A stretch of DNA of 64,000 bases from Chrysomallon squamiferum (GCA_012295275.1 CM022671.1:16429456-16493455), one strand, 5' to 3'. Positions 24,893 to 38,165 are shown, counted from the first letter of the stretch. Numbers and translations: made by a program. Notes: generated from the sequence alone by a model not told the origin.

Positions 24893-25575
24893 GTAAGTGA
24901 AAAGGAACAAATATTTTCCCTTAGTCTGTTATGTCTATTGGTAATATATTATTACATATTGTCACTAGTCATAACAAACTTGAGGGGATAATGCGTATTT
25001 GTACAAGAACTAAAATGTAATGTATTGTTAAAAGTCATTAAAAAAACGATTGTAAATTTTCTTAGTAAAATTATTAATTGAATTAAAATGTTATTTAGTA
25101 TATCATGTAATATATTGTTTAAATTAAACAATTTATTAAAATGTTTAATGTTAAAGAGGAATAAGAAATGTCACAAATATATATATTCAGTCTGATATCG
25201 TAACTTCATTAGTTATTATTTCTGGTGACATTTAACTGTATCACGTCCTGTCCTTCCTCCCTCGCAGAATCTGATTTCGCTGCTGATACAGGAAATAATA
25301 ATGTTAACGGTTTACTCAGTAATTTCCGCTATGTTCACAGAAGGCGCCGTATGGCCCTGAACTGAACGGTCACATTCTCAAACTTACTAAACACCTCAGG
25401 GTTACGGTGATAGTAGATGGTGTTTACTATGATTGAATAATAATTATTAGTTTATTGCGAAACGTAGTTATTGGTTAAGGTTTAATTTCATATTAAAAAT
25501 ACTTCAAAAAAAGAATACAAAAAACTGAATTTGATCTCTGATGCAAACGAACCTATGAGCAGACGTCATTACAGT

Positions 25576-25693
<118 letters not shown>

Positions 25694-26089
25694 TATATAT
25701 GTGTGTGTGTGTGTATATACGCACACGCAGCCACACCTTTTTTGTTCTTAATTGTTATGTTTGACTTAGTGCTGTTTTGTTTTTAATATGCTCTTACGTC
25801 GTATTTTTCACAAACAGTAAAAAAGACAAACATATCAATATCTATATATATATTTTTTTGTTCTTATTTGGTGTGTTTGCTTAACAGCTTTTGTGTTTTT
25901 AATAAGCTTGTATGTCGTATGGTAAAAAAGACAAACAAAAACAACAACAACAACACAGACGTGGGTGGGTGTATGGTACCTAAAACACATTTTATTCTTA
26001 ACTCGTGGTGTCTGAATGCACATGTGGGTGTGTTCACTTACGTATATATATATATATGTAAATCGATTTATCTGTACATCTGAAATATT

Positions 26090-26231
26090 AATTACACTGG
26101 CTTATTGGTTTGGACAGCGGAATACGGTGAATCTTTCGAGCGCACCAATAAAAACTGATTTGCAGAAGCTGTGGACAACAATACGTCGCTTCTCAGTCGA
26201 TCCTGTGTTTTGCTCCTAAAGGCGATCGCAT
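26090..26231 (+). promoter_or_regulatory. Alternative candidate 5' exon/promoter of the plus-strand GPCR
   Basis: Two CCAAT-type boxes (ATTGG near 26104 and CCAAT near 26145) precede a GC-richer segment ending in GCAT|GTAAGTAG at 26231/26232. It could be the first exon instead of, or as an alternative to, the block ending at 24892. Purely signal-based. Confidence 0.25.
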
Positions 26232-29200
26232 GTAAGTAGCTTTGCTGGTTTCTTTTCTTTCATGTGGTTTACTTTGAAATTAATCTGAGTAACGAAAAAG
26301 AGTAATTGATGAAGAGACGTTTGAAATAGGATTGTACTGAGATGAATTTAGTCTTTTGTACTGTCTGGGTCGCAGTATGTTCTCCTGGAGATAACGTTTA
26401 CGATTTTCTTTTTTTTCTTTTTTTTTTTTTTGAATTAAAAAAGAAAAGGAAAAAATACTAAGTAGCTGTACACTGACATCAGTACAAATGTTTGTGATGG
26501 CTATTAAATAAATTTTATGTTAAGTATAATTTTTATATACATTTCATGTATTCAGAATGTATAGCAGGTTATACGATAGATGGACATAAAGGCATATAAA
26601 TACATATATGCATAAGTAAACATACTCACATCGACACAAACGTACGTACATACAAACATATAAACACGTGTGTGTGTGTATGTGTGTGTGTGGGTGTCTG
26701 TGTGTGTACATAAATTATTTCATATAAACGCACATATCCATACGCCTATATCCAGCGAAGGTTAGAGTACCGAATGCAGCGAGTTTTTACCGAGCTTCGT
26801 TCGCCATTCGTCATGAGAAAATATCTTAAGAAAGTATCCAGTTATTTCTTTTATCCTGCAATCCTAACAAATTTGAATAGTTAGACATCTTCCCAGTCCC
26901 CAGGACAAAAGAACACAATTCAAAAATGCACAGTGGATTTTCAAGTAGGACAAAAACACCACAGTGAAAATGCAAGGTAGGAGAAAAGCAGAATCCCAGA
27001 TGAAATGTATAGTTGGACGAACTCTATTTTAATCAAAGGTGGCGGGAAGAACTGTCCTACTAAGCATGTCATTGGAGGCCATCATTTTTACCTTGCTTTT
27101 TTCTCTCGGGTGGGGGTGGGGGGGGCTTTATTCCTACGTTGTATTTCTGCTGGGTGGTGTCTCGCTGAGCATTTTTGTCGTGGGGGCGTGTCCCAGGTGA
27201 TTCAAAAACCAAAAGTAACACACAGTTTTATTTCTCAACTCGTCGAGGGATTGTTTCGTTTACTCCTAGAAAAACTATAGTTCAAAACAAAATACTACTT
27301 AAATAACAACAGTGTATGTTACGTTTTTAAAGTGAAAACTGTTTTCAGAATAGTCTTTTAACATCCAAGCCAGCAATTAAACGCTAAAGGAATAATTTTT
27401 AGCAACACACACACACGCACACACGCACTTGTGAGTTTCAGTGTATGTAAATAATAAGTATTTAACGATGTAAAAATAGTTCCGTTCCAAAAAGCTATAT
27501 TATTGATAGTGATATAGAAATTTACCTAGTCATCACTATAGTGATTGCAGGATATATATACATATTTGTATATATATGTGTCTGTGTATATATATATATA
27601 TAGTCACACAAACACACACATATACTTCCCCGCATTTAAAATATCGGTGTACAAATCTTTTCTCAGTATTCATTATTTTATTTGTAATAATAATAATAAC
27701 GTATCTTTAAAACACGCTTGTGTGCAAACGCAATAAAACGTAGTATTAATGTCATAAAATGACACTAATGGATTCACATCTTTCACCAGCTCGATAGTGA
27801 TGACGTTAACAACGTCTCATTTGTATGTGGAGAAGAAAAAAAAACACACCTAAATCTTTTGCACACAATTCAATATGACTATGACGACATTTCTGTACTT
27901 CTCATGGTGTGGTTATTAAGAATAAAAGAAAAACAATGCAATGGTCATCTCGCTTGAGTTACTAGCTTGTGGTAATAACAAACTCTTTCGAACGTACGAC
28001 CAGCCGTAGGAGCGGTAATTTTTCTAATAATGTTGGCTGATTGATACCAATATAATAGTAGACGATGGTATTGGGGAAATTTGGCTGCCAACTGCAGAGC
28101 AATTTATATGAGTTCTTATATTGTTAACAACCCACGCTTACCAGAACGACGCACCACACTGTTTTGTTCACCGATATTTCTTCTTTTTCTTCTTCTTTAG
28201 ATCTGAATAAACTACAGTGACTGCACACCCTCTTTTCAATCTTGAACCTAATCTTGCTGAATATTTATTTTATTAAAATTCTTTTACTATTGATTTTTCT
28301 CCAAAAAATGTTTCTTTCTTTCTTCTTCTTCTTTCTAAATAGAGTTATTTTCTTTTCAAATTAGAATCAATGACAGTAAACTGAACTCCTCTTCTAAACG
28401 ACGGTACGGCCCCTGAAGCAGATTAACATTATAAGGTATGTCTGAAGTATATATATACATATATTTAACAGAACTGTCGGAAGACAACATCACGTGGATG
28501 TGATGAGTTAGTGAATAATAAATGAAGAAGCTGTCATTTATCATAATGAACATCTTCTGATGGGAACATTATTTATTCAGGTTTGATTATTTGTAGACTT
28601 CTAGTTCAGACATGAAACAATTACACAGAACGCCTAAACCAATATCGAGATTTGGAAAAATGGGAATCTTTGAATCAGTTCTCCAGAATTCTATCATTGG
28701 GTCATTTTTCGTTTCATCCAGTCAGACAACACTGAACAGTATTTAATACTGAGGAATAACGCGAGTGATGTTTCAACTTATGTACGTGCATACAACGTAC
28801 AAACGTTATTGTTAGTCTCCTTAAGGAACAAAACCACACGGGCGAGTTAAACAAAAACCAGCTAACAAAGCATTAATGACGAAATGCAAGGCGATGTCGT
28901 TAAAAATATTTGTTCATTCGCGAATACTGGGAACGTGGAATCGTGTTTCAGTAATTAGTTGTTGACTCGTGTTTTGATTTTCTCTAAATCGACATGCACG
29001 TTCACAATATCGATATTTCAATTAACTGCATCGTTTGAAAATGGAATAAATCCTTCTGCTGCAAAGGAATAAAGCCTTTTCCTGATACATTCTGTAATTA
29101 CCTTCTGTGAAACTTGGTGTTTTATACATGTAAATCCTTTGTAAAGTGTTATTTTACTTTCTTCATTACAGCTTTCTTTTTTTCTCTCTCTCTCTCTCTC

Positions 29201-30561
29201 ACTTATCATTAAGCTAATATGGCTCGGGTAAACTTTCTGTTATTTTCTTTTAACAGATTCAAACTGCACGTAAACTGCAATTACACGAAGAATCTCAGCG
29301 GATTTAACTCATTTACTAAAATCTTGTTTTTCATTTCAGTTCTCAAGGAGAGAAGTCAAATGTTCCGGTCATGACAATTTATCAACGGGAGACTACTCTG
29401 ATCAGTTTTCTGCTGTGACAAATTATCAAATTAATTAATAACTGATACTACTGGTAGATTTCGCCAACCACGCTGTAAAAATAAAGGATATTACGAACAC
29501 AGCTGTGAAAGCTAAAAAGTTGTAACTTAATTTGAAAGAGTGAGAATTTAAATTGATTACGACATCTTTTATTTCTACTGGAAATTGACGTATTTTGTGA
29601 AAGAGTGAAAATTAAATTTTTGAGATGGAAATCTAATTTTACTACATCTTCAACAACAACGATACTAAAGGCTCGGAAATCGTGTCCAGTCGCTTTGAAT
29701 CAAAGATCGCTGGATTGATCTGTTAAAGAATAGTACACGGCTAGTGTCATTCTGAATGGATTGTTCTTGAGAAAACAATTCCCATGAGTAGCTAACGTTT
29801 TTCCAAACTGTTTCTCAGTTTTGTATCGACTAACGTTTCAAATTCACCATTCTGTCAACAACTTCGAGAAGCTAGACAACTGAACGTATTAAAAAATGAA
29901 TACTTATATAGAAAAAATAACAAGTTGAGCAACAGCCAAAAGAACTAAAAACAAACATATTAATGAAATATCTTAGTAAAACACATCTGTACATTTAAAA
30001 AAATAACACTATCTAGGAAATATATATATATATCTGAACATAAAACGTTATTATTAAAATTACGGTTATAAAAATGTAATACGACTTCGAGAGAAATAAT
30101 TATATGAAAACACAATGATAGATTCTTTACTTCAATCAAAACCCGTTTCTTGAAAACAAACAACTGGTAGCGGAGATTCTGTGAATTGAAGATTTGATTA
30201 GATTACCAGGGAGGTAAAAAAAAAAGTATGAACGAAAAGAAAAATGACATCACTGTAACAGATTCTTGTGTATCTGAGGATTCAGGCATCAATTAATTTT
30301 TGCATATTTGATCATATACGGAAATGCATGACTATGTAATTATTATATCATTACAGCAGAAAGAGATAAGCAGTCATCATAGAACTGGTGCCAGCTAATT
30401 CTGAACAGCAGTGTTGTAATAATCCATTTACGAAACAAATACGACAGAACAAACAGCGACACTGAACGTGTACGTACAAATAATAATCAAAATAATGGCG
30501 TCCCAGATCTGTTCACTTCTCTCAAATACTTTATTTTAAGAAAGCAAATACTTTTTCGAAA
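26232..30561. other. Probable 5' intron and UTR region of the plus-strand GPCR
   Basis: Single-copy sequence with TG (26669-26707) and CA (27405-27425) runs and a G-rich patch. A strong acceptor (TTTTTCATTTCAG) ends at 29338 and weaker ones at about 30357 and 30540. Any of these could begin the exon that carries the GPCR ORF. No independent gene recognised. Confidence 0.4.
27108..27125 (+). other. G-quadruplex-capable G run
   Basis: GGG-T-GGGGG-T-GGGGGGGG offers four G3 runs with short loops, conspicuous in such AT-rich DNA. Confidence 0.6.
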
Positions 30562-31596
30562 ATGGAAGTTGCCTCCAGTCTTGAATATGACAATGAAAGT
30601 TTTCCCAGTAAGGACTATGACTGGAATAATTACAACATAAACGGAACTTACGATTTGTTAAAATTCGTTCTGGCTGTTAACCGCTATCTGATGCCCACCA
30701 TCGCGTGTCTTGGTATTATTGGTAACATTTGTTCTTTCATAGTGTTTCTTTTCACATCCTTCAAATACCTGCCCATGACGTTGTATCTTGCCGTTCTGGC
30801 CATCTCCGACACCGGATTTTTAGCCGCGGTCCTGATGGCTTGGTTGTCCAGCATACACCCAGTTGTCGCCCTTTATCCTGGCTACTGCCACGTCATGGTT
30901 TACATCACGTACGTGTGCGGGTTTCTGTCAGCGTGGTACATTGTCCTGATGATGCTAGAACGCTACATCGTCGTGTGCCACCCGCTGAGGGCTCCCAGGA
31001 TCTGCAGCAGACTTCGCTGTCGGTTGGTGGTCGCTATCGTCACGGCGTTTGCGCTGATTCTCTACATCCACAGCTTCTTGTCCACGTTTGCGAGCACGAT
31101 GCCATCCGCGCACTGCTCTTCCAAGCTGACGTACCTGCAGTTCAACGTCATGTTCACCTACTTCGACTCCCTCGTCACCTTCGTCGTTCCTTTCATAGCC
31201 ATACTAATTCTCAACATCAGAATAATTCTCGCGGTGAGGAACTTTCGGAAGAAACATCACCCGATTCACGACTTCTGCGTCCACCATTCCGAGCCGGGAG
31301 TCCTGACTCGAGCTCAGGTGAGAACTACGAAAATGCTGGTGCTCGTGTCCACCGTGTTCTTGGTGTTGTATCTGCCCAGCCACGCCTTCAGAATCTACCT
31401 TCTGGTCTTCGGTCTTGTCAACAACATCACCATGTACGAGTTCGAGTACAACCAGAACCAGTTCACGGCGCAGCAGATATGTCAGCTTCCGTACTACGTG
31501 AACTTTGCCGTGGATTTCCTCGTCTACAGCATCACCAGCAATGCCTTCAGGAGGAACGTTGTTAAACTGTTCAGGAGGATCTGTAAGAATGACTAA
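30562..31596 (+). CDS. Rhodopsin-like (class A) G protein-coupled receptor, peptide-receptor type
   Basis: Intact 344-codon single-exon ORF, start GAAAATGG in good context. It shows seven hydrophobic segments at roughly 43-66, 72-95, 110-132, 153-175, 198-224, 256-281 and 309-325. Hallmarks: N-glycosylation sequons Asn11 and Asn27, GN (Asn55) in TM1, LAISD (Asp83) in TM2, the Cys109-Cys185 disulfide pair, ERY at 133-135 followed by IVVCHPLRAP, Pro210 in TM5, and YLPSH in TM6. Oddities: TM4 has no Trp, TM6 has LYLP in place of CWxP, and TM7 has DFLVY in place of NPxxY. The pattern resembles the lophotrochozoan FMRFamide/TRH-receptor-like orphan groups, some of which are chemosensory. The ligand cannot be inferred. 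It would sit in the plasma membrane and couple to G proteins. A paralogue lies at 44611-45778 on the other strand. Confidence 0.95.
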   Translation: MEVASSLEYDNESFPSKDYDWNNYNINGTYDLLKFVLAVNRYLMPTIACLGIIGNICSFIVFLFTSFKYLPMTLYLAVLAISDTGFLAAVLMAWLSSIHPVVALYPGYCHVMVYITYVCGFLSAWYIVLMMLERYIVVCHPLRAPRICSRLRCRLVVAIVTAFALILYIHSFLSTFASTMPSAHCSSKLTYLQFNVMFTYFDSLVTFVVPFIAILILNIRIILAVRNFRKKHHPIHDFCVHHSEPGVLTRAQVRTTKMLVLVSTVFLVLYLPSHAFRIYLLVFGLVNNITMYEFEYNQNQFTAQQICQLPYYVNFAVDFLVYSITSNAFRRNVVKLFRRICKND

Positions 31597-32124
31597 AAGA
31601 AATTTTTGTTTAACTTCAAGAGATGAAAAAGTGAAATAGAGACAAGAGTTTTAAAACAGTGACTTGCAGAACAGCGTGAAAAGAAGAAGAAGAAGAAGAA
31701 GAAGAAGAAAAACAACGATAAATATATTAATTATGTTGTTCTTTGCAGTAGTATATATACAAAAATGACGCAACGATATAGAGAGACAGAAGGTTTTGTG
31801 AAACATATAGCAACTACACTGAGAAAGAGAGACAAAAAGAGAGGTTTAGACAAAAGAGCGACAGAAAATCAGAAACGTGTGATACGGAAAAAAAAAAGAG
31901 AGAGAGAGCTAGATATTTCATGTTTCACTATTTTGTCAACTAAATAATTTACAGATTGAACAATATGCATATATATTACATGCAAATGTAGTTTAAAGAT
32001 ACCTATCTTTAGTTTTATATATATATATTATATTATGTTATGTTATATTATATTACATTATATTATCTATATATAATCTTATTTAGTCTTGTCAGTATTT
32101 GTTTTTTCTGTTTTAATGATGTAG

Positions 32125-32130
32125 AATAAA
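32125..32130 (+). terminator. Candidate poly(A) signal of the plus-strand GPCR
   Basis: First clear AATAAA after the stop codon, about 530 bp downstream. No strong GT-rich element follows, so the assignment is tentative. Confidence 0.3.
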
Positions 32131-32143
32131 ATATAAAATATTG

Positions 32144-32188
<45 letters not shown>

Positions 32189-32654
32189 TTTACTTATTTA
32201 TTTTATTTTATTTATTTTTATTAAAAAATTTCTAACTGACTGTGGAAGCTGTTGTAACAAAATCAATACTTTGTTTTCAAAATGTTCGTAATGGAGAAAT
32301 TTTAATGATACATCTGGAACTTTTACAGACGCAAAAAAACCCCTTTAGTTTGCCAAGGCAATCATATACAAAACATCAAAATAATAATAAGATATAAATT
32401 TGTTCTTGCTAGAAAAATAATAACAACAGCGGCAACAACATGAAAAAAAAAAATAATAATAATAAAAAAAGTTAGAAAGAAAGAAAAAGAAAATGGAAAC
32501 AGAAAACATCATATGCATTTCAAACATCTAAGTGATACTTGTACTGTGTCTGACTACCAGTCTTTGCTAATGATAAAGTATAACATTAAATTAACTGACA
32601 TGATGTAGCAAGAGTGCTACAATTCAACATTCTTTCATATTGCAATTATATCCA

Positions 32655-32656
<2 letters not shown>

Positions 32657-32698
<42 letters not shown>
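32657..32698. repeat. (TG)n microsatellite
   Basis: Perfect 42-bp GT dinucleotide run. Confidence 0.95.
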
Positions 32699-32700
<2 letters not shown>

Positions 32701-33329
32701 TTGTACAAAACAAAATCCCCGACAGACTGAGTTTATGATAATTCTAAGATGATTCAGTATTATTTTGGTTTATTTATTTACTTACTTATTTACTTATTAC
32801 TTTCTAATTTACTTACTTTCCTATTTATTTATTTATTTATTTATTGTTGTTAAGCTTAATTCTTAGGTTATTTTTTTTAATTTTATTTTTTAAAGTTATT
32901 TTTATACTGCTGAAAAATGTGCCCCAAAAAAAGCCATTTAATATCATTATGCATGTAAACGAAACGAGATTTGTTTTATTAATCTTATTTAATACATCGT
33001 GAAATATCCGTTTTGCTTAATTTCTTACTCATATTAAACGGATAAGTTCAGTAAACCAATACGGGGGAAATGTCGCTGTATTTGCATTCACAAATATCAT
33101 TTGATTTATGACGTTACGGACAAACACCGTGGCCAGTGTTTTAGAAAATTTAGTTAACAGTGAAATATGATGTGTCTGCACTGGACAGACACACAGAGGT
33201 AATGTTATATATGATAACACTACTTTGTCTTCCACTGATAGCTCTGTTATTGTTGTACACTGAAATAAAAGAACAAACAAACAAACAAACAGTACTTTTG
33301 TACACGACAGACAATCTCGTTGTTAACTT

Positions 33330-33510
33330 AAACAGTTACCGTCTGAAACGTCGACAGGACTTTGTCGTTACTGAAGTAGACGCTGCAGTGAAATCAGAGG
33401 CAATGGAGTACGCCAGCGAGATGTTGTTGTGAAAGGCACAGACGTTGTTAACTCGGGCACTTTGTCTGATATGAATGACGCCGTTGATTCAGACGAATCG
33501 AATTAGTGTA
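33330..33510 (+). pseudogene. Coding-like segment with a frameshift, family unknown
   Basis: GC-richer segment that reads DFVVTEVDAAVKSEAMEYAS to a TGA at 33430, while the next frame continues VVVKGTDVVNSGTLSDMNDA and ends at TAG near 33507. One frame change at the GTTGTTGTG run would join them into an acidic, soluble-looking tail. No family recognised and no splice sites prove it. It may be chance. Confidence 0.2.
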
Positions 33511-34754
33511 AATGTGAGGCAATGAACTTAGTCATCAGGTTTTTTTTCTGTTGACGAAGTCAATAAGTTTATACCGACTGAGTCGTTGGTGTTTTTTTAT
33601 GTAGATTATTATTTTTGTATTTAGTCTTCATTGGATTAAGAATAAATACATATAGTCTAAGAATCTATTTAATAATAATAATAATAATAATAAAATAATA
33701 ACAATAATAATGATGATGTTGATGTAGTGATAGTCAAAGTAGTAGAAACAATAACATAAATATTTGATGATGACTACAATGATGATGATGATAAAGATAA
33801 CGATGATAACAAACTGATAATATTAGAACGTGAAAAAAAAAATAAAAGATTTAATATCATTATAAATCTTTTTGTTTGTTTGTTTAATCTGATTCGTATA
33901 TGATTGTCTTTTTGCGTTGTAAATCAAACAAACAAAAAAACGAAAAAATAAAAAACATACCACATAAACAGAAGACAAATAAAAACACAATAAATTGTTT
34001 ATAAGACTGTTGATAAATCGAAAACTCAAAATCCTCCAATGCCAAGAAAATAAAAACCAGTTCTTTCCAGACAACGATATTTTTCTCCTCATTTATTAAG
34101 TTCGTCGACCCTGAAAACGGCTTAATGTTGCCTCCACTGCTGGAAATGACAGGCAATCTGGAATTAACTTTCTCCCGTGCACAGCAATTTCTCAAATGAA
34201 GCCAGCTTTAACGCTCGGCGTTCGTCGGAATGTCCGCAGCTTGATGATCAGCACTATTGTGAGTTTGTTAAAGCAGACCACGATCCTAATTAAATACGGA
34301 AATATCAGGTCACTGGCTTCTGCTTTTGTGTAGCAGTGCTTGTGTGAATGATTATTTTGTGTTATAATTTGAAAATATAAAAACGTAAAGTTTTTCTTCT
34401 CGTGTTTTTATTGTTTTTTTTTTTTTTTTAATTTTAGATATTTGTATTATATGTTATTATATGCATACAAACATGAAGATACGCATGTGCGCGTCCGGAA
34501 ATGCTTCCACCCATAAATACATACATGCACATAATAAATATATATACATATTTGCTATAGATAGTTAGCTGATCATTTATTTTAATATAATATTTATTAC
34601 TCGCCATTCATTATGGACATTGTTTTAATACGTTCATTTACGAAAAGACATTTATAGAGGTAGGAAAATGTTTTAAACAAAGAAAATACAAAACCAAAAC
34701 AAAATATTACCTAGAATACTAAAAACCAAAACAACAACAACAAAAAATAAATTT

Positions 34755-34857
<103 letters not shown>

Positions 34858-35456
34858 TTAAAAAGGAAATAAAAGGTGTGATACAGAACAATAATACTGT
34901 ACTGCATCAAAAGTTTTAAAAAAAAAAAAAAGAAGTAAAAAATGGAAGACGTCATAGCAGCCATGAATATAATTTCCTTGAAGAAATTAGTTTTCTTATG
35001 AAGAAAAACCTCGCCAGCAAAAAATAGGTGTCAGCCGCGATTACCCCCACCCTCCCTAGATTCCTATAACTGCGGGAAGTTAAACATCTTATTAAAATTA
35101 ATTTCCCTCGTTCCTCTCCCATCTTCCGTGGGCAAAAACTCTGTAAACATTTTACATCTAGTTTCGATGAACGTAATTACAAGTTAGAAAACACGAAGAA
35201 AAAAGTCTCAGTGTACATTATTAACTTCAGAAAGGAATGTTAAAGTGCTAGGCTACTATAATTTTCTGTTGTTTGGAAGGAGATAATAAAAAAAATATAT
35301 ATAATAATAATAATAATAACAATCAGAAAGTTATCACCAAGCAAACCAGAATGGAAATTGAGGACCTGCGTATAACAAAGGAAGTCATCTCTTGGGAAAT
35401 TGTTTCAAGAAAATTACACAGTAGACAAATGGTACGTACACATGCAACACTTTGTG

Positions 35457-35640
35457 TTGTCTTGGTGGCCGAGTGGTATCGTTGTCCGCCTATGCAATGC
35501 GGCGAGCGGATGTCATACGTTCGAATCTCGACAGCGGTATCTGATGTGTTGTGAGGTCGTGAATGGACTTCGTCCTCTTGTGTCAGTATTGTCTATTCAG
35601 ACGTACATACACAGAGAATAGTCATGCCTAAATACATACA
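35457..35640 (+). mobile_element. tRNA-derived SINE, head and unique body
   Basis: The head carries pol III promoter boxes: an A box TGGCCGAGTGG (35466-35476), of the form seen in Ser/Leu tRNAs, and a B box GTTCGAATC (35519-35527), 42 bp apart. The arms do not fold into a clean cloverleaf, so it is not a functional tRNA. The body follows (GTATCTGATGTGTTGTGAGG ... CTATTCAGACGTAC) and its 3' tail is the first unit of the adjoining 37-bp array. A second, shortened relative at 38079-38165 on the same strand confirms that this is a dispersed element. Family name unknown. Confidence 0.75.
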
Positions 35641-37372
35641 TGCATACACAGAGAATAGTCATGCCTAAATACATCCATACATACACAGAGAATAGTCATG
35701 CTTAAATACATGCATGCATACACAGAGAATAGTCATGCTTAAATACATACATACATACACAGAGAATAGTCATGCCTAAATACATCCATACATACACAGA
35801 GAATAGTCATGCCTAAATACATCCATACATACACAGAGAATAGTCATGCTTAAATACATCCATACATACACAGAGAATAGTCATGCTTAAATACATCCAT
35901 ACATACACAGAGAATAGTCATGCCTAAATACATCCATACATACACAGAGAATAGTCATGCTTAAATACATGCATGCATACACAGAGAATAGTCATGCTTA
36001 AATACATGCATGCATACACAGAGAATAGTCATGCTTAAATACATACATACATACACAGAGAATAGTCATGCCTAAATACATCCATGCATACACAGAGAAT
36101 AGTCATGCCTAAATACATCCATGCATACACAGAGAATAGTCATGCTTAAATACATGCATGCATACACAGAGAATAGTCATGCTTAAATACATACATACAT
36201 ACACAGAGAATAGTCATGCCTAAATACATCCATACATACACAGAGAATAGTCATGTCTAAATACATCCATACATACACAGAGAATAGTCATGTCTAAATA
36301 CATCCATACATACACAGAGAATAGTCATGTCTAAATACATGCATACATAAATACATACATGCATACATACACAGAGAATAGTCATGGCTAAATACATGCA
36401 TACATACACAGAGAATAGTCATGCCTAAATACAAATGCATACATAGTCATGCCTAAATACATCCATGCATACACAGAGAATAGTCATGAAATACATCATG
36501 CATACACAGAGAATAGTCATAAATACATGCATACATACACAGAGAATAGTCATGCCAAATACATCCATACATACACAGAGAATAGTCATGCCTAAATACA
36601 TCCATACATACACAGAGAATAGTCATGTCTAAATACATCCATAATACACAGAGAATAGTCATGTCAAATACATACATACAGAGAATAGTCATGTCTAAAT
36701 ACATGCATACATACACAGAGAATAGTCATGGCTAAATATACATGCATACATACACAGAGAATAGTCATGCATGCATATAATACATGCCTAAATACACACA
36801 TACATACACAGAGAATAGTCATGCTTAAATACATCCATACATACACAGAGAATAGTCATGCCTAAATACATGCATGCATACACAGAGAATAGTCATCAAA
36901 TACATGCATGCATACACATAGTCATGCATACATACACACACAGAAATAGTCATGCCTAAATACATCCATACATACACAGAGAATAGTCATGCTTAAATAC
37001 ATGCATGCATACACAGAGAATAGTCATGCTTAAATACATACATACATACACAGAGAATAGTCATGCCTAAATACATCCATACATACACAGAGAATAGTCA
37101 TGCCTAAATACATCCATACATACACAGAGAATAGTCATGTCTAAATACATCCATACATACACAGAGAATAGTCATGTCTAAATACATCCATACATACACA
37201 GAGAATAGTCATGTCTAAATACATCCATACATACACAGAGAATAGTCATGTCTAAATACATCCATACATACACAGAGAATAGTCATGCTTAAATACATGC
37301 ATGCATACACAGAGAATAGTCATGCCTAAATACATACATACATACACAGAGAATAATCATGCCTAAATACAT
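35604..37372 (+). repeat. 37-bp minisatellite expanded from the SINE tail, about 45-50 units
   Basis: The unit is ACACAGAGAATAGTCATGC followed by CTAAATACATCCATACAT, 37 bp. The first copy is continuous with the SINE body, and the same motif in single copy (ACAGAGAATATTCA) ends the second SINE at 38138, so the array grew from the element's own 3' end. Variant types (GCATGCAT, CATACATA, TCATGTCT) recur in blocks, pointing to multi-unit amplification. Between 36330 and 36930 units carry many small deletions. The Met/Cys/Tyr-rich minus-strand frames are artefacts. Confidence 0.95.
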
Positions 37373-37885
37373 ACAAGCATACAAATACACATAAAATAAA
37401 TAAAATGAAACCACTCTGAGATCTGGACTTTTAACAAATGCATCCAGTTCTTTGAAGACATTTCGTCATTCACAGTATGTTGTCCAAATAATATTGCAGA
37501 TTTTAGAACTGTATTATTCAATTTGATGTTTATATATTTATTTATTCTTCTACAACTATGTTAAAGACATATCACAATTTCGCAATAATATGTATTTATT
37601 TTCTTCTGAAAATTACCATAAACAGACTTTTAAAAAAATTGATTCTGCATTAGTGATAAATAAAACTTATTTCTGACGCAAGTGTTATTTTACAAGTGGA
37701 TATGGAGTGTAGTTCTGAAATGTGTAATTTTTGTATGACTTTACGCGTTGGCGCAGTTAATTGACACAATCATGTGTAATATGCGGGCTGTAGTCTGTCC
37801 GTTTTGTTCACTGAATTCTAATCAGAAGTGACACGCAATGAAAACATTTCTCTAACTAGATTCTTTTTTAGTTGTGAGTAAAGAT

Positions 37886-37956
<71 letters not shown>

Positions 37957-38078
37957 TTTGTTGGTTGGTTTGTCTGTTTGTTTATTTAAGAACTAATTAA
38001 TTACTTTGTCTCTATTAATCAAAGAAATGGACAATTCTTATCGATTAGTGGTAATCACGGCTTTGATGAATAAGTGGG
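37373..38078. other. Intergenic stretch with (TTTA)n
   Basis: Single-copy DNA to about 37880, then a 76-bp (TTTA)n run at 37884-37959 passing into TTGG/TCTG. A TTGGCGCAGTTA motif near 37748 resembles an A box but no B box follows. Confidence 0.6.
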
Positions 38079-38165
38079 TGTCTCGGTGGCCGAATATTGT
38101 CTATGCAAAGTCTGTTCAGACGTACACACGACAGAGAATATTCAAAATCCTAAACTACATTCATA
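38079..38165 (+). mobile_element. Internally deleted SINE copy
   Basis: GTCTCGGTGGCCGA matches the start of the 35457 element, followed by ATTGTCTATGCAAAGTCTG and then TTCAGACGTACACACGACAG with the tail AGAATATTCA. The centre, including the B box, is missing. A (CATA)n/(CA)n tract follows to about 38252. Confidence 0.7.

Noticed and set aside
30729-31565. 278-codon frame overlapping the GPCR
   Set aside because: Shadow of the GC-richer receptor ORF. It has no membrane or domain pattern of its own.
35457-35535. Functional tRNA gene
   Set aside because: A and B boxes are present but the acceptor and anticodon arms do not pair properly, and a SINE body follows.
35604-37372. Regular direct repeats resembling a CRISPR array
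   Set aside because: Units are contiguous without unique spacers, the genome is eukaryotic, and the unit derives from a SINE tail.
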